Assembly: GCA_028583405.1 (NCBI GenBank)
Contig: JAPTMU010000085.1
Location: 173,863 to 237,862 of the forward strand
Origin: Pogonophryne albipinna
Lineage: Eukaryota; Chordata; Actinopteri; Perciformes; Artedidraconidae
Direction: 5' to 3'
DNA length: 64,000 nucleotides
Made by a program: the position numbers and the translations under genes. Of this stretch, positions 23,106 through 34,400 are shown in pieces (position 1 is the stretch's first letter; every line of letters starts with the position of its first letter). Below the pieces are notes generated by a model. That model searched no databases, had not been told where the DNA came from, and saw only the letters and a list, made by a program, of their open reading frames with translations.

Positions 23106-24275
23106 TTTTGGGAAAGAATAGTTTGTGTGAAATCTTCCTTGAGAAAGTAAAGGAGTGAAGTTAGGTGGAAGATAAAAAGTGATTCTGACCTTGACTAGTT
23201 CCGAGGCTCTCACGCTTCACTTAGGAGTAAAATGGGACGGAAGAGCCGACCCACGTCTCCGCCCCAAATATGTCCATATATACTGTTGTTTATTCATGCA
23301 AAATGCCCCCTGTTTCTGACTGGCTGGTCCCGATACCTGTATCGCACGGCAGTGGAGCGGGGAGCCCAGAGTGCTCTGTTACAGGGTACTCTGTATTTCG
23401 TATTGTGTTTTTTACCATTAAAATCAGATTATTGTTATAACTTTTATGCCGGTGTTTTGAACTCCTTCTCTTATTAATCTGACCAGGCTCATCTAACGGA
23501 CGGCGCGGAGCAGAGGTGGGCTTTAAGCCACCACTACTGTGTTTGTTCCAACAGGGTAAAGTGTCTTGCCCATTGATCTGATGATCAACGCTCTAACCAC
23601 TGCGCTAAAACCACCCCATAATAGCCCAACATTAGCCGCCTTTAAGTTAGCGGTGGTGACGTGTCATGCAGTGACGTGTGGTGAGGTTCATGGCTGGTGA
23701 GACACGGACTCTTTCAGAGTCAGATATACAAATTATATTTTTACCTTAATCGAAATATTCAGTTATTTGCAAAAAGCTTTTTTAGTCTGATGTTTCGATA
23801 AATTGTAAACAGACCTTTCAACAAAAGGATACCCAAAAAATGTAGTTTCATTTAAATATTGGATTGTTCTCTCTTAGTAAGATCCCATTTTCATTACAAA
23901 TGTGGTCTTACCTTGACTTGAAGATGAAGTCCATGCTCTCCTTCTGGACAACAATCTCTATTACTGTTTTGTAAAAGTCCTCCTTATCTTCCTCTAGTTT
24001 CAAAAGCCTAGCTTGTTGTTTTCCTCTACCGTCTCTGCGTAGAATAACAGTAGCAACAAGAACCTGTGGGCTCACTTGCGCCCCCTTCAGTGCGGCAGAG
24101 GTTATGGCTGCCTCCCCTGGTGCTTTTTTCATTGCCGTTGTATGATGAGACCAGCGAGCCTAAATATCATATATACGTGAAATAAGTTATTTAGAGACTA
24201 TGGATGGCGAGGATAAATGTAATAAAGGGATCTACAAACATTACATGTGTGACTGAGATGCTAACAGGCATGCGC
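23106..24275. other. Intergenic stretch with SINE and 72-bp-unit fragments
   Basis: No firm gene. At 23551-23617 (minus strand) is a tRNA-like SINE head fragment with an A-box-like TAGCGCAGTGGTTAGAGCG. A single diverged 72-bp-repeat unit follows at 23617-23670. A minus-strand frame of 74 codons (24132-23908, ending ...MDFIFKSR at an AAG|GTAAG-like donor) could be an exon relic of a mobile element, but I do not recognise it. In copy B one base is lost in it (CTCCCCTGG to CTCCCTGG near 47913), which argues against a functional gene. Confidence 0.5.
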
Positions 24276-24376
24276 TTAGGGCCCGCGCTCCGGGCCAGTT
24301 TCTGTGGGGTGACGCATCTGAGGTGAGGCAGATCTCATCTCTGCCTCACCTCACCACACAGTAACTGGCTGGAGCT
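24276..24376. mobile_element. Foldback (palindromic) element, copy A, partly deleted
   Basis: Left arm TTAGGGCCCGCGCTCC then GGCCAGTTTCTGTGGGG. A central GAGGTGAGGCAGA pairs with TCTGCCTCACCTC. The right arm is CACAGTAACTGGCTGGAGC. The outermost part of the right arm (GCGCGGGCCC) is missing here but present in copy B. Confidence 0.65.
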
Positions 24377-24681
24377 AATTTAGTGGCCGCGCTCCAGCCA
24401 GTTTCTGTGGGGTTACGTGAGGCAGAGCTCGTTCCTGCCTCACTTCTCAGCGCTCCGAGTTTGCCGATTTCGACACAGAAATCACTTTTACAACAGAGAT
24501 CAGTGGAGACATTTATTTGTTGTTTCTCCCCTGACTGCATGTCGCTGCTGTCATGTGACCGTGCTGTAGTTCCTATATAGCCCAACGCTAGCTTCTTACT
24601 TCAGAGATCATAAAGTGGAGTTAATATGTGGGTATCTTCTGCTTCTATAAGGCCCAGAGAGTATGAGCTATTTTAATCAGA

Positions 24682-24986
24682 TAGATAGAATCGGAGGGAT
24701 GAAACCCTCTTTAATGGTCACACATACACAGCACACACAGTGACATTTGTTCTCCTTAACCCATCCTAGTACCAGGAACAGTGGGCAGCTATTGCACAGC
24801 GCCCGGGAGCAATGGGAGTGGGGGGGGGGTTGTCCGACGCCTGGCTCAAGGGTGCCACGGTAGGGCCCAGGAGGTGAACTGGGCCCTCTCCAAGTAGCAG
24901 TGCACACTCCATATTTAGGTCTGGTCGGGGACTTGAACCAGCGACCCTACGGCTCCCAGTCCAAGCCCCTACTTACTGAGCCACTG
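24682..24986 (-). mobile_element. tRNA-derived SINE (copy A)
   Basis: Read on the minus strand it starts with a tRNA-like head. The A-box-like TGGCTCAGTAAGTAGGGG is followed by a B-box GGTTCAAGTCC. Next comes a body with GGGCGCTGTGCAATAGCTG and a tail ATTAAAGAGGGTTTCATCCC. Typical Pol III-type SINE organisation. Family name not assigned. The same insertion is in copy B at 48507-48811, so it predates the duplication. Confidence 0.75.
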
Positions 24987-25387
24987 GAGGAATTAAGCAC
25001 AGTTTGAGTGAGGGAAACTAACTCTATTAGAGCTATTATTATTTTACTACTTTTAGGACCCTATGATTTAAATAAGGGACTGGGAAGTTAATGTACCTCA
25101 AAAAACTAAAGGCTTGTATTATTGGGCCCCATATTATCACATGTATTAAACCATTTGTTGGTGGTATTGACATCATTCAAATTGAAATGTGTTGTTGTTA
25201 CTCACTGTGAAACAGGCTGCACCTTTTTACACGACCATAACAACAAATGGCATCTAAGAATACAAATGGTAGTAATCCTATAATTATGAACTGTTCCATA
25301 AGACACACATCACACGTGAGCCTGCGACTTCTTTCATGCTGTCTAAAGTAAACTGCATGTTTGCTACAGGGGAATGAAACGTGCAAA
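24987..25387. other. Intergenic stretch
   Basis: AT-rich, no gene recognised. Duplicated at 48812-49213. Confidence 0.45.
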
Positions 25388-25539
<152 letters not shown>

Positions 25540-25882
25540 CCAGTTTCATGAAAACAACATTTATTTGGAGGTAAATAGGAATGTCCATATTTCATACTCC
25601 TTGTTCACACTTTAATAATACACGTCTAAACTAAATAGAAACAGCTTTGAGGGAAAAAGGTATTTTCTTTTTGGAGGTTTAGACACAACAGAAGAACGTA
25701 GGGTCAGTGAAACATCATGTTGATCATATAGCTTTGCTTCATATAGAATATTAAAGTATAATTAAAGAAACATAAGAACAGACAACGGGAGGTGAGCTTT
25801 CAGTGAACGAGACACGTCATTAGAGTTAATACTGCTGAAGTCAGGGTCCTTTCATTCTCTTTCTCTGCAATCTCTTGATGAC

Positions 25883-26809
25883 CTACACTTCTCCGTACAA
25901 CAGGCGCTTACATATGATGCGGATTTTAGACATCTTCAGCCCGTACAGGACTGGGGTAAAGAGAGGCTGGCATGTTAGAAAGTACAGGGATAATAAAACG
26001 CGCAGCATGTTGGGAACACTGCTCATATCAAACCTGCTCTGTAATATCTGGAAAAAACCTCCAAAGGAGAAGTTAAGCAGGGAAGCGAGGTGAGGTGTGC
26101 AGGTACTGAGAGCTTTCTGTCTGGTCTGTTTGGAGCCAGAGAAACACACTCTGAGGATCCTCATGTACGTGTAGAGGATTAAAAGCAGAGGAATGATGAT
26201 GGAGATGACCGTGTAAAAGAGCCCATAAATGTTATTGACCCTGGTGTCAGAGCAGGCCAGCTTAACAATGGAGTAATTCCCACAGTAAACTGTATTAAGT
26301 ATGTTCCCACACAGCTGCAAAGACACACTTAAGGATATCAGAACAACAATTGAAAGAAAAGGGAACAACCATGACACTGCAATAAGAAAATAAGCTTTGT
26401 TAGAAGTCATACGTGAGTTATATTGCAGAGGATAACAGATAGCAAGATATCTGTCATAAGACATGACGGCTAAATTAAAAAATTCCACACACACATATGT
26501 ATACACAGAATAAATCTGCAGGAAGCAGAGCGGAGCAGAGACAGTGTGAATGTCAGAGAGGATCTGAACCAGAAGGAATGGAAACAACCCTGTGCTACCA
26601 TACAGTTCATTTACAAACAGGCTGCACAGAAAAAGGTACATAGGTTCATGTAAGCTCCTGTTCACACAGATAACCACAATCAGCAACACGTTGGCACCTA
26701 TGATACAAACATACAAAGCAAGAATGATCAGGAAATAAAGGTATTTCAAAACCCCCGTGTCAGAGTATGCAGTCAGTATAAAATAGGAAGCTTCCGTAGA
26801 GTTAACCAT
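25883..26809 (-). CDS. Olfactory receptor, 7TM GPCR (copy A, OR-3)
   Basis: Intact OR of 308 residues from MVNST. The frame opens 23 codons earlier, but copy B has a stop in that extension, so the shorter start is right. It has GAN in TM1, LHEPMY, MSYDRYLAIC, KALSTCTPHL and PLFTPVLYG. From TM4 to the C-terminus it is almost the same as OR-1 (for example NKAYFLIAVSWLFPF and DTRVNNIYGLFYTV), although OR-1 lies 13 kb away in the opposite orientation. Its first 35 residues are more distinct (EASYFILTAYSDTG). A candidate 5' UTR donor is at 26944 and the acceptor at 26817 (128-bp intron). Ligand unknown. The copy B partner is at 49597. Confidence 0.95.
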   Translation of the reverse strand: MVNSTEASYFILTAYSDTGVLKYLYFLIILALYVCIIGANVLLIVVICVNRSLHEPMYLFLCSLFVNELYGSTGLFPFLLVQILSDIHTVSAPLCFLQIYSVYTYVCVEFFNLAVMSYDRYLAICYPLQYNSRMTSNKAYFLIAVSWLFPFLSIVVLISLSVSLQLCGNILNTVYCGNYSIVKLACSDTRVNNIYGLFYTVISIIIPLLLILYTYMRILRVCFSGSKQTRQKALSTCTPHLASLLNFSFGGFFQILQSRFDMSSVPNMLRVLLSLYFLTCQPLFTPVLYGLKMSKIRIICKRLLYGEV

Positions 26810-26944
26810 GATCCTCCTGTTGTTAAAGATTTTGAAGTTTATGTTAAAGATGAGCACAGATACAGCATTATTCAACAACTATACATCAACAACAGAAACC
26901 TGTGTCAAATGTGAAACAAATGTCAGACAACAGTTGTGTTTCAC

Positions 26945-27869
26945 CTGCTACTCCTGAGCTGGAGTCACGGCCAGAGCTCATGACAGGGACCTTTACTATC
27001 TGACAATATGTGGAGGGGGGGGAGACACAGTGTGGGAGGGGTTTCACTGGGCAGATCTCAAAGAACAAACTGTTTTCTAATAATTACTGACTGATGTGAA
27101 AACCTCAAAGATTTTTTGGTTAAATGTCATTAGCTTATCTCAGTAAAATGTCCCTGGTAAAAGATTGTCTCAATCGCTTCAGACAGCATCAGTGAACGAA
27201 CCAAAACCCAGATGGTGGCAGCCAAGAACCACGAGGGGTACGCTCCAAAACCAAGGTGGCAATGTGCAAAGACGGAGAAAGTGACTGTCCCACCTTTGGA
27301 TAGCCAAGGTGTAAAATGGGTTTGCTTCTTCCGCATTGACGCTGATAAACACTCCTTTGGGGGGCAAGTTCCCAGACCCATAGATCAGTGAGGGGTCCCT
27401 ACATTGACTCCTTTTTCTTTTGGGCACTTTTTGAAAGAAAGCAAGGTTAAAGCATCTTCCGTTGCAAAAATACAGATTTTCAAAGTTTGGGCTTTTTTAA
27501 AGGCCTTTTTGCATAAATCCACCAGAAGGCCCCCTCTTTGAAGAGTTTCCACTGAACTCCCTCTACAGTGTAAATAGCTCAAAGAGCCCTATGGCTAATT
27601 TATTGATCAGAATGAAGCATCCTGAAGATACTTTCCCACCTTTCACTCCAGGGGAAGGGTGGGGGTCAGGCTGGGATTGACCCAGGAAAGGGCACTCTAA
27701 GTCGGATGTCAGGCCTGGCTCAATGACCCCCTTTCCTGGAAGGCTTGACTGAACGTAAGACAAATGGACTGAGTTCTGAAACTTGGAGATGTTGGTCTCT
27801 GGGGGCCCAGGAACGTGTCCTGTAATTTTCGGCCTCATGGAGGCATGCATCTTGAAGACACAGCCCCTG
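26945..27869. other. Intergenic right end of duplication copy A
   Basis: Open frames up to 115 codons occur (27563-27910, minus), but none has a recognisable domain and the frame runs over the duplication breakpoint. I see no supportable gene. A 75-base segment at 27688-27765 is repeated in diverged form at 27957-28036. Confidence 0.5.
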
Positions 27870-29764
27870 TACACGCTGAGGACCTGAGGTCCTGCAGTCA
27901 GTATGTCCAATTGAAAAAGCGTTTCACTTTAAGAAAATTCAGAAGACCAGTAGGAAGGTGGTCAGGAAAGGGTGCTCAAAGCCAGCTGATGGGCCTGGCT
28001 CAGTCACCCCCTTTCTGGAGGTCTTGACTTAACATGAGAGGCCCAGCCCAACCATGCCCCAGAAAGACAGAGAACCCCAGAGCACCTCCAATCAAGCCCC
28101 TGGAGCCTCCTGGACCCCCTTCCACTATGCCGACCCACTCTTTGCGAGTAAAGCTGCTGCAGAGCCACTATTTCAAGCATACTACGTCATTGAGTCCCGC
28201 CAAAGTACTGTTTCAATCTCCAGCATACTTGGAATTCTACCGAGCCCGGCGTACTTCGTTTGGAGAAATTTCGTGGCTGCACATGTGTAGACTCCGCGGT
28301 CTTAAAATCCCCACAATGTTTTGCGCACTGACCAATTTACCCAAATCTGTGGTGGAAAATATAAGGCGGGGCCTCTCATATGACGCACACCTGCACACTT
28401 GCTAGCCTGTTCCACTCTTTGTTTTCCGAATGCCAGGAAGTATTCTTGCCTCGCTTCTGAAGCAAGACACTCGGCAGACATGTGCTACCAAGCAAGCGTA
28501 CTCGCGATTGAGAAACATCCACAATCTTCAGTCTAGCTTCCCTAAATACACTGGCAAGAATTTAATGTATCGTGCCCTGTAAGTTGTAGCCCCCCAGGAA
28601 AAAGCACCTTAAAAGTAAGACTGAACATTTCCAATACCCGAGGTTCTGTGGTACGGTATTGGGAACGTCCGTTCAAAATACCATAACGTAGGGCCACGGT
28701 ACTTGGAATGCTGAGGGTCCTATCTTCACACTGACTAGCGGTAGGGGGTTGAAATGTTGAACGTGCTATCAAGCCAACCCAAAGATTCAGTCGGGTGAAA
28801 CAGAAAAGACGATTGGACAACCTTTGACTTTTACCTTTTTCCGGCCAATTATCTGCAAAAGATATAGTTATTCCGATTTACTTTAAATTTGATACCGTGG
28901 GAGATCTCTCCTGAGGGATGACCATTCCAAAGTTATAGGGCTATAGCCATTAGCATTCTGGGGATATGACCCTGTGTGTTCCTCATCCCGGGTCCAGCAG
29001 TAATGCTGCGTTCACACCGGACGCGATGCGACTTTTGGGGGCGGCGTGATTACATGTAAAGTTAATGCACAGGACGGACGCAAATTCGCTCCAACGGCGA
29101 GCATGAAGCGATTGATACGAATGCCGCAGCGCGATTGAGGTAATTGGAGAGGGCCGTGACAACCGCTCGAGTTCAATTTTTTTCAACTCGAGCGTCAAAT
29201 TCGCGTGACACGATCTCGTGGGAACCAATCAGCGGTGAGGATCTCTGGTTTATTTATGTCTTTAGGACATTGTTGTGAGTTTGGACGGAGCAGCTACAAC
29301 GTTAGCTTGGCCTGATCAATCCGATCTCCATTCAGAAAACACGCTTTTTAAAAGGTTTTTCGCATGCAAATCATGTGAAATGTATTGGAGCACCTCAAAC
29401 TGACTCAATATCATAGATCATGACTTCCAGGCTTCTAATTATTTTGGCACAGCTACTTTCTTTGATTTCTTTGTAATGTTAAATGACTGATGTTTCAACA
29501 GGTATTACAGCCTGCAGGAGCTCTCAGTGGGAGTCGCTTTAGATGAATTAAAGCTGGAAGAAGATCCTTTACTTACTTTACTTTGTAAAACTACAAATTC
29601 AATAAAGTACAAAAACACTACATGACGGGTCAATGTTGTGAATCCCGTAAGGATCAGAACCATTACTTTGCATGACATCAAAAAGACAATACAAACCGCT
29701 GTGTGTGTTATTTATTCAGTGTACGCTGCATTGATTTATACTCATAAGGTCACAGGTGATGTGA
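27870..29764. other. Single-copy spacer between duplication copy A and OR-4
   Basis: No gene supported. From about 29008, GCTGCGTTCACACCGGACGC resembles the terminal repeat of a Harbinger-type non-autonomous DNA element, and the following ~260 bases are CpG-rich with an internal inverted repeat (CTCGAGTTCAATTTTTTTCA and ACTCGAGCG). 28130-28990 has no feature I can name. Confidence 0.4.
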
Positions 29765-29880
29765 AAGCTAGCAGCAGATTCTTACACAGGATGTATATTT
29801 GGGACACATTACATGTGAGAGAATACGAAGGTGAACATATTGTCAACATATTGGGAACATAGTTGATATGAAGCTGCTCT
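29765..29880 (-). pseudogene. Decayed OR C-terminal remnant (inverted copy)
   Basis: Inverted copy of the relic at 14061-14195. On the minus strand it encodes the broken TM7-to-C-terminus of an OR-2-like receptor, ending near the LLLA residues. It lies 3' of OR-4, exactly as the other copies lie 3' of OR-1 and its partner. Confidence 0.65.
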
Positions 29881-30163
29881 GTGTCTGTTCACAGCGAGGA
29901 GCTTCATTCAGCTTTAACTTCAGTTTCACTCCTAACGTCCGGACTCATGGACCTTTCAGGGTTCTCCTAAAATCACTGAGGCTGATATGAAAAGTGAAAA
30001 GCAAGAGAAGAAACAGAAAGAGAGAGCAGCATCAAGCTCAGCACATGTACAGCTGCACGTTTCATTTCCTTCCTCTGCACACAGTGAACGAGACACGTCA
30101 TTAGAGTTCATACTGCTGAAGTCAGGGTCCTTTCATTCTCTTTCTCTGCAATCTCTTGATGAC

Positions 30164-31090
30164 CTACACTTCTCCGTACAACAGGCGCTTACATATGATG
30201 CGGATTTTAGACATCTTCAGCCCGTACAGGACTGGAGTAAAGAGAGGCTGGCAGCTGAGCCAGTATAATGACAATACAATGCGTAATATATTCGGCACAT
30301 ATTTCATGTCAAATCTGTTCTGTAATATTTCAAAGCAAGACCCAAAAGACACATTAAGCAGGGAAGCGAGGTGAGGTGTGCAGGTACTGAGAGCTTTCTG
30401 TCTGGTCTGTTTGGAGCCAGAGAAACACACTCTGAGGATCCTCATGTACGAGATCAAAGTGAGAGAAACAGGAAACATGATTAAGAAAAAAGTTATAATT
30501 AGTCCATATATATTATTGACTGTAGTGTCAGAGCAGGCCAGCTTAACAATGGAGTAGTTATCACAGTACACTTTGTTAATGATGTTCCCACACAACTGCA
30601 GAGAAAGAGTCAGAAAAATCAAAATCCAAATGGCAATAAGTGGAAACAGCCACGTTAGAGCAATAAGAAAGGCAACCCTGTTAGAAGTCATACGTGAGTT
30701 ATATTGCAGAGGATAACAGATAGCAAGATACCTGTCATAAGACATGACGGCTAAATTACTAAATTGTATACTTGCATATGAATAAATACAATAAATCTGC
30801 AGGAAGCAGAGCGGAGCAGAGACAGTGTGAATGTGAGAGAGGATCTGAACCAGAAGGAATGGAAAAAACCCTGTACTACCATACAGTTCATTTACAAACA
30901 GGCTGCACAGAAAAAGGTACATAGGTTCATGTAAGCTCCTGTTCACACAGATAACCACAATCAGCAACACGTTGGCACCTATGATACACACATATAAACA
31001 CATGACAATCATGAAGAACAAGTACTTAAAAAAACCCGTGTCGAAGTATGCAGCAAGAGTGAAATATGAAACGTGAGTAGAGTTCACCAT
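30164..31090 (-). CDS. Olfactory receptor, 7TM GPCR (OR-4)
   Basis: Intact 308-residue OR from MVNST, lying outside the duplicated blocks. Landmarks: GAN in TM1, LHEPMY, MSYDRYLAIC, LCGNIINKVYCDNYS in ECL2 (as in OR-2), KALSTCTPHL and PLFTPVLYG. It has the most distinct TM3-TM6 of the group (YCIYSYASIQFSN, TWLFPLIAIWILIF, ITFFLIMFPVSLTL), whereas the ends match OR-1. It looks like a mosaic of the OR-1 and OR-2 types. The 3' flank is an inverted copy of the OR-1 flank. A candidate splice acceptor precedes GAGGATCATG, and a donor AAGGTAAAAG lies near 31319. Minisatellite begins about 400 bases upstream of the start codon. Confidence 0.95.
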   Translation of the reverse strand: MVNSTHVSYFTLAAYFDTGFFKYLFFMIVMCLYVCIIGANVLLIVVICVNRSLHEPMYLFLCSLFVNELYGSTGFFPFLLVQILSHIHTVSAPLCFLQIYCIYSYASIQFSNLAVMSYDRYLAICYPLQYNSRMTSNRVAFLIALTWLFPLIAIWILIFLTLSLQLCGNIINKVYCDNYSIVKLACSDTTVNNIYGLIITFFLIMFPVSLTLISYMRILRVCFSGSKQTRQKALSTCTPHLASLLNVSFGSCFEILQNRFDMKYVPNILRIVLSLYWLSCQPLFTPVLYGLKMSKIRIICKRLLYGEV

Positions 31091-31336
31091 GATCCTCCTG
31101 TGGTTCTTCAAGCATCACAACATGAGCAGTGCATTACCTGGATAGAGATGTCACTTTAAACATGGCAATAACAGTGAACACATGTTCCTCATCATGAGAA
31201 CACATTAGACAGATGATCCAAACTGAGCATCCTATATCAATGTGTATAATACAGAGATCCAGAGTGTGTGAGGTGCTGCTCTCCTCACTGAGCTGAAACT
31301 CTGAGCTGCTGCTTTTACCTTCTGTCTGCAGCTCAC

Positions 31337-31344
31337 TGACGTCA
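31337..31344. promoter_or_regulatory. Perfect CRE palindrome upstream of OR-4
   Basis: TGACGTCA lies about 250 bases upstream of the OR-4 start codon and just upstream of the predicted non-coding exon and donor. A CREB/ATF site here would fit a promoter, but a single 8-base match can occur by chance. Confidence 0.35.
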
Positions 31345-31496
31345 TCCTTCAGGGATCCTCCTTCTGTAACTCAGGGTTTCACCACCAGATGCAGACGTGC
31401 TCCATTCAGTCCGTCAATCCACATTATTTTAATGTCACCCAGCAACGTATAGGCCTGTCCTTAAAGAATGCAGACAATTCTCTGTTTGGTGCAGAT

Positions 31497-34400
31497 GGCA
31501 TCTTGGTTTCTAGTCGTTACCATCTTGGTTTGTAGTCGTCACCATCTTGGTTTCTGGTCCTCACCATCTTGGTTTCTAGTCTTCACCATCTTGGTTTCTA
31601 GTCGTCTCCATCTTGGTTTCTAGTCGTCTCCATCTTGGTTTCTAGTCGTCACCATCTTGGTTTCTATTCGTCACCATCTTGGTTTCTATTCGTCACCATC
31701 TTGGTTTCTAGTCGTCACCATCTTGGTTTCTGGTCGTCACCATGTTGGTTTCTGCTCGTCACCATCTTGGTTTCTGGTCGTCACCATCTTGGTTTCTGGT
31801 CGTCACCATCTTGGTTTCTGCTCGTCACCATCTTGGTTTCTGGTCGTCACCATCTTGGTTTCTGGTCATCACCATCTTGGTTTCTAGTCGTCACCATCTT
31901 GGTTTCTAGTCGTCACCATCTTGGTTTCTGGTCGTCACCATCTTGGTTTCTAATCGTCACCATCTTGTTTTCTAGTCGTTACCATCTTGGTTTCTAGTCG
32001 TCACCATCTTGATTTCTAGTCGTCAACATCTTGGTTTCTAGTCGTCACCATCTTGATTTCTAGTCGTCAACATCTTGGTTTCTAGTCGTCACCATCTTGA
32101 TTTCTAGTCGTCAACATCTTGGTTTCTAGTCGTCTCCATCTTGGTTTCTGGTCCTCACCATCTTGGTTTCTAGTCTTCACCATCTTGGTTTCTAGTCGTC
32201 TCCATCTTGGTTTCTAGTCGTCTCCATCTTGGTTTCTGGTCGTCACCATCTTGGTTTCTGTTCGTCAACATCTTGGTTTGTAGTCGTCACCATCTTGGTT
32301 TCTATTCGTCACCATCTTGGTTTCTATTCGTCACCATCTTGGTTTCTAGTCGTCACCATCTTGGTTTCTGGTCGTCACCATGTTGGTTTCTGCTCGTCAC
32401 CATCTTGGTTTCTGGTCGTCACCATCTTGGTTTCTGGTCATCACCATCTTGGTTTCTAGTCGTCACCATCTTGGTTTCTAGTCGTCACCATCTTGGTTTC
32501 TGGTCGTCACCATCTTGGTTTCTAATCGTCACCATCTTGTTTTCTAGTCGTTACCATCTTGGTTTCTAGTCGTCACCATCTTGATTTCTAGTCGTCAACA
32601 TCTTGGTTTCTAGTCGTCACCATCTTGATTTCTAGTCGTCAACATCTTGGTTTCTAGTCGTCAACATCTTGGTTTCTGGTCCTCACCATCTTGGTTTCTA
32701 GTCGTCACCATCTTGATTTCTAGTCGTCAACATCGTGGTTTCTGGTCGTCACCATCTTGGTTTCTGGTCCTCACCATCTTGGTTTCTATTCGTTACCATC
32801 GTGGTATCTAGTCTTCACCATCTTGGTTTCTAATCGTCACCATCTTGGTTTCTAGTCGTCAACATCTTGGTATCGAGTCGTCACCATCTTGGTTTCTAGT
32901 CGTCACCATCTTGGTTTCTAGTCGTTACCATCTTGGTTTCTAATCGTCACCATCTTGGTTTCTAGTCGTCACCATCTTGGTTTCTGGTCGTCACAATCTT
33001 GGTTTCTGGTCGTCACCATCTTGGTTTCTAGACATCACCATCTTGGTTTCTAGTCATTACCATCTTGGTTTCTAGTCGTCAACATCTTGGTATCTAGTCG
33101 TCACCATCTTGGTTTCTAATCGTCACCATCTTGGTTTCTAGTCGTCACCATCTTGGTTTCTGGTCGTCACCATCTTGGTTTCTGGTCGTCACCATCTTGT
33201 TTTCTAATCGTCACAATCTTGGTTTCTAGTCGTTACCATCTTGGTTTCTAGTCGTCAACATCTTGGTATCTAGTCGTCACCATCTTGGTTTCTAATCGTC
33301 ACCATCTTGGTTTCTAGTCGTCACCATCTTGGTTTCTAGTCGTCAACATCTTGGTTTCTGGTCATCACAATCTTGGTTTCTGGTCGTCACCATCTTGGTT
33401 TCTAGTCGTCAACATCTTGGTATCTAGTCGTCACCATCTGGGTTTCTGGTCGTCAACATCTTGGTTTCTGGTCGTTACCATCTTGGTTTCTAGTCGTCAA
33501 CATCTGGGTTTCTGGTCGTCAACATCTTGGTTTCTGGTCGTTACCATCTTGGTTTCTAGTCGTCAACATCTTGGTATCTAGTCGTCACCATCTTGGTTTC
33601 TAGTCGTCACAATCTTGGTTTCTGGTCCTCACCATCTTGGTTTCTAGTCGTCACCATCTTGGTTTCTAGTCGTCAACATCTTGGTATCTAGTCGTCACCA
33701 TCTTGGTTTCTAGTCGTCACCATCTTGGTTTCTAGTCGTCAACATCTTGGTATCTAGTCTTCACCATCTTGGTTTCTAGTCGTTACCATCTTGGTTTCTA
33801 GTCGTCAACATCTTGGTATCTAGTCGTCACCATCTTGGTTTCTAGTCGTTACCATCTTGGTATCTAGTCTTCACCATCTTGGTTTCTAATCGTCACCATC
33901 TTGGTTTCTAGTCGTCACCATCTTGGTTTCTAATCGTCACCATCTTGGTTTCTAGTCGTCACCATCTTGGTATCTAGTCGTCACCATCTTGGTTTCTAAT
34001 CGTCAGCATCTTGTTTTTTGGTCGTCACCATCTTGGTTTCTAATCGTCACCATCTTGGTTTCTAGTCGTCACCATCTTGCTTTCTAGTCGTAAACATCTT
34101 GGTTTCTGGTCGTCACCATCTTGGTTTCTAGTCGTTACCATCTTTGTTTGTAGTCATCACCATCTTGGTTTCTGGTCGTCACCATCTTGGTTTCTAGTCG
34201 TCACCATCTTGTTTTTTGGTCGTCACCATCTTGGTTTCGGGTCGTCACCATCTTGGTTTCTAATCGTCACCATCTTGGTTTCTAATCGTCACCTTCTTGT
34301 TTTTTGGTCGTCACCATCTAGGTTTCTAGTCGTCACCATCTTGTTTTCTAGTCGTCACCATCTTGGTTTCTAATCGTCACCATCTTGGTTTCTGGTCGTC

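Noticed and set aside
24346..24585. 79-codon frame with copy B counterpart
   Set aside because: Lies over the foldback arm and a stray 72-bp unit; its start differs between the copies because of the arm deletion.
27563..27910. 115-codon minus-strand frame
   Set aside because: Crosses the duplication breakpoint and is shortened in copy B; no domain recognised.
28820..28990. Possible small nuclear RNA-like segment
   Set aside because: Compared from memory with U1, U2, U4, U5 and 7SK; no match to their conserved boxes.
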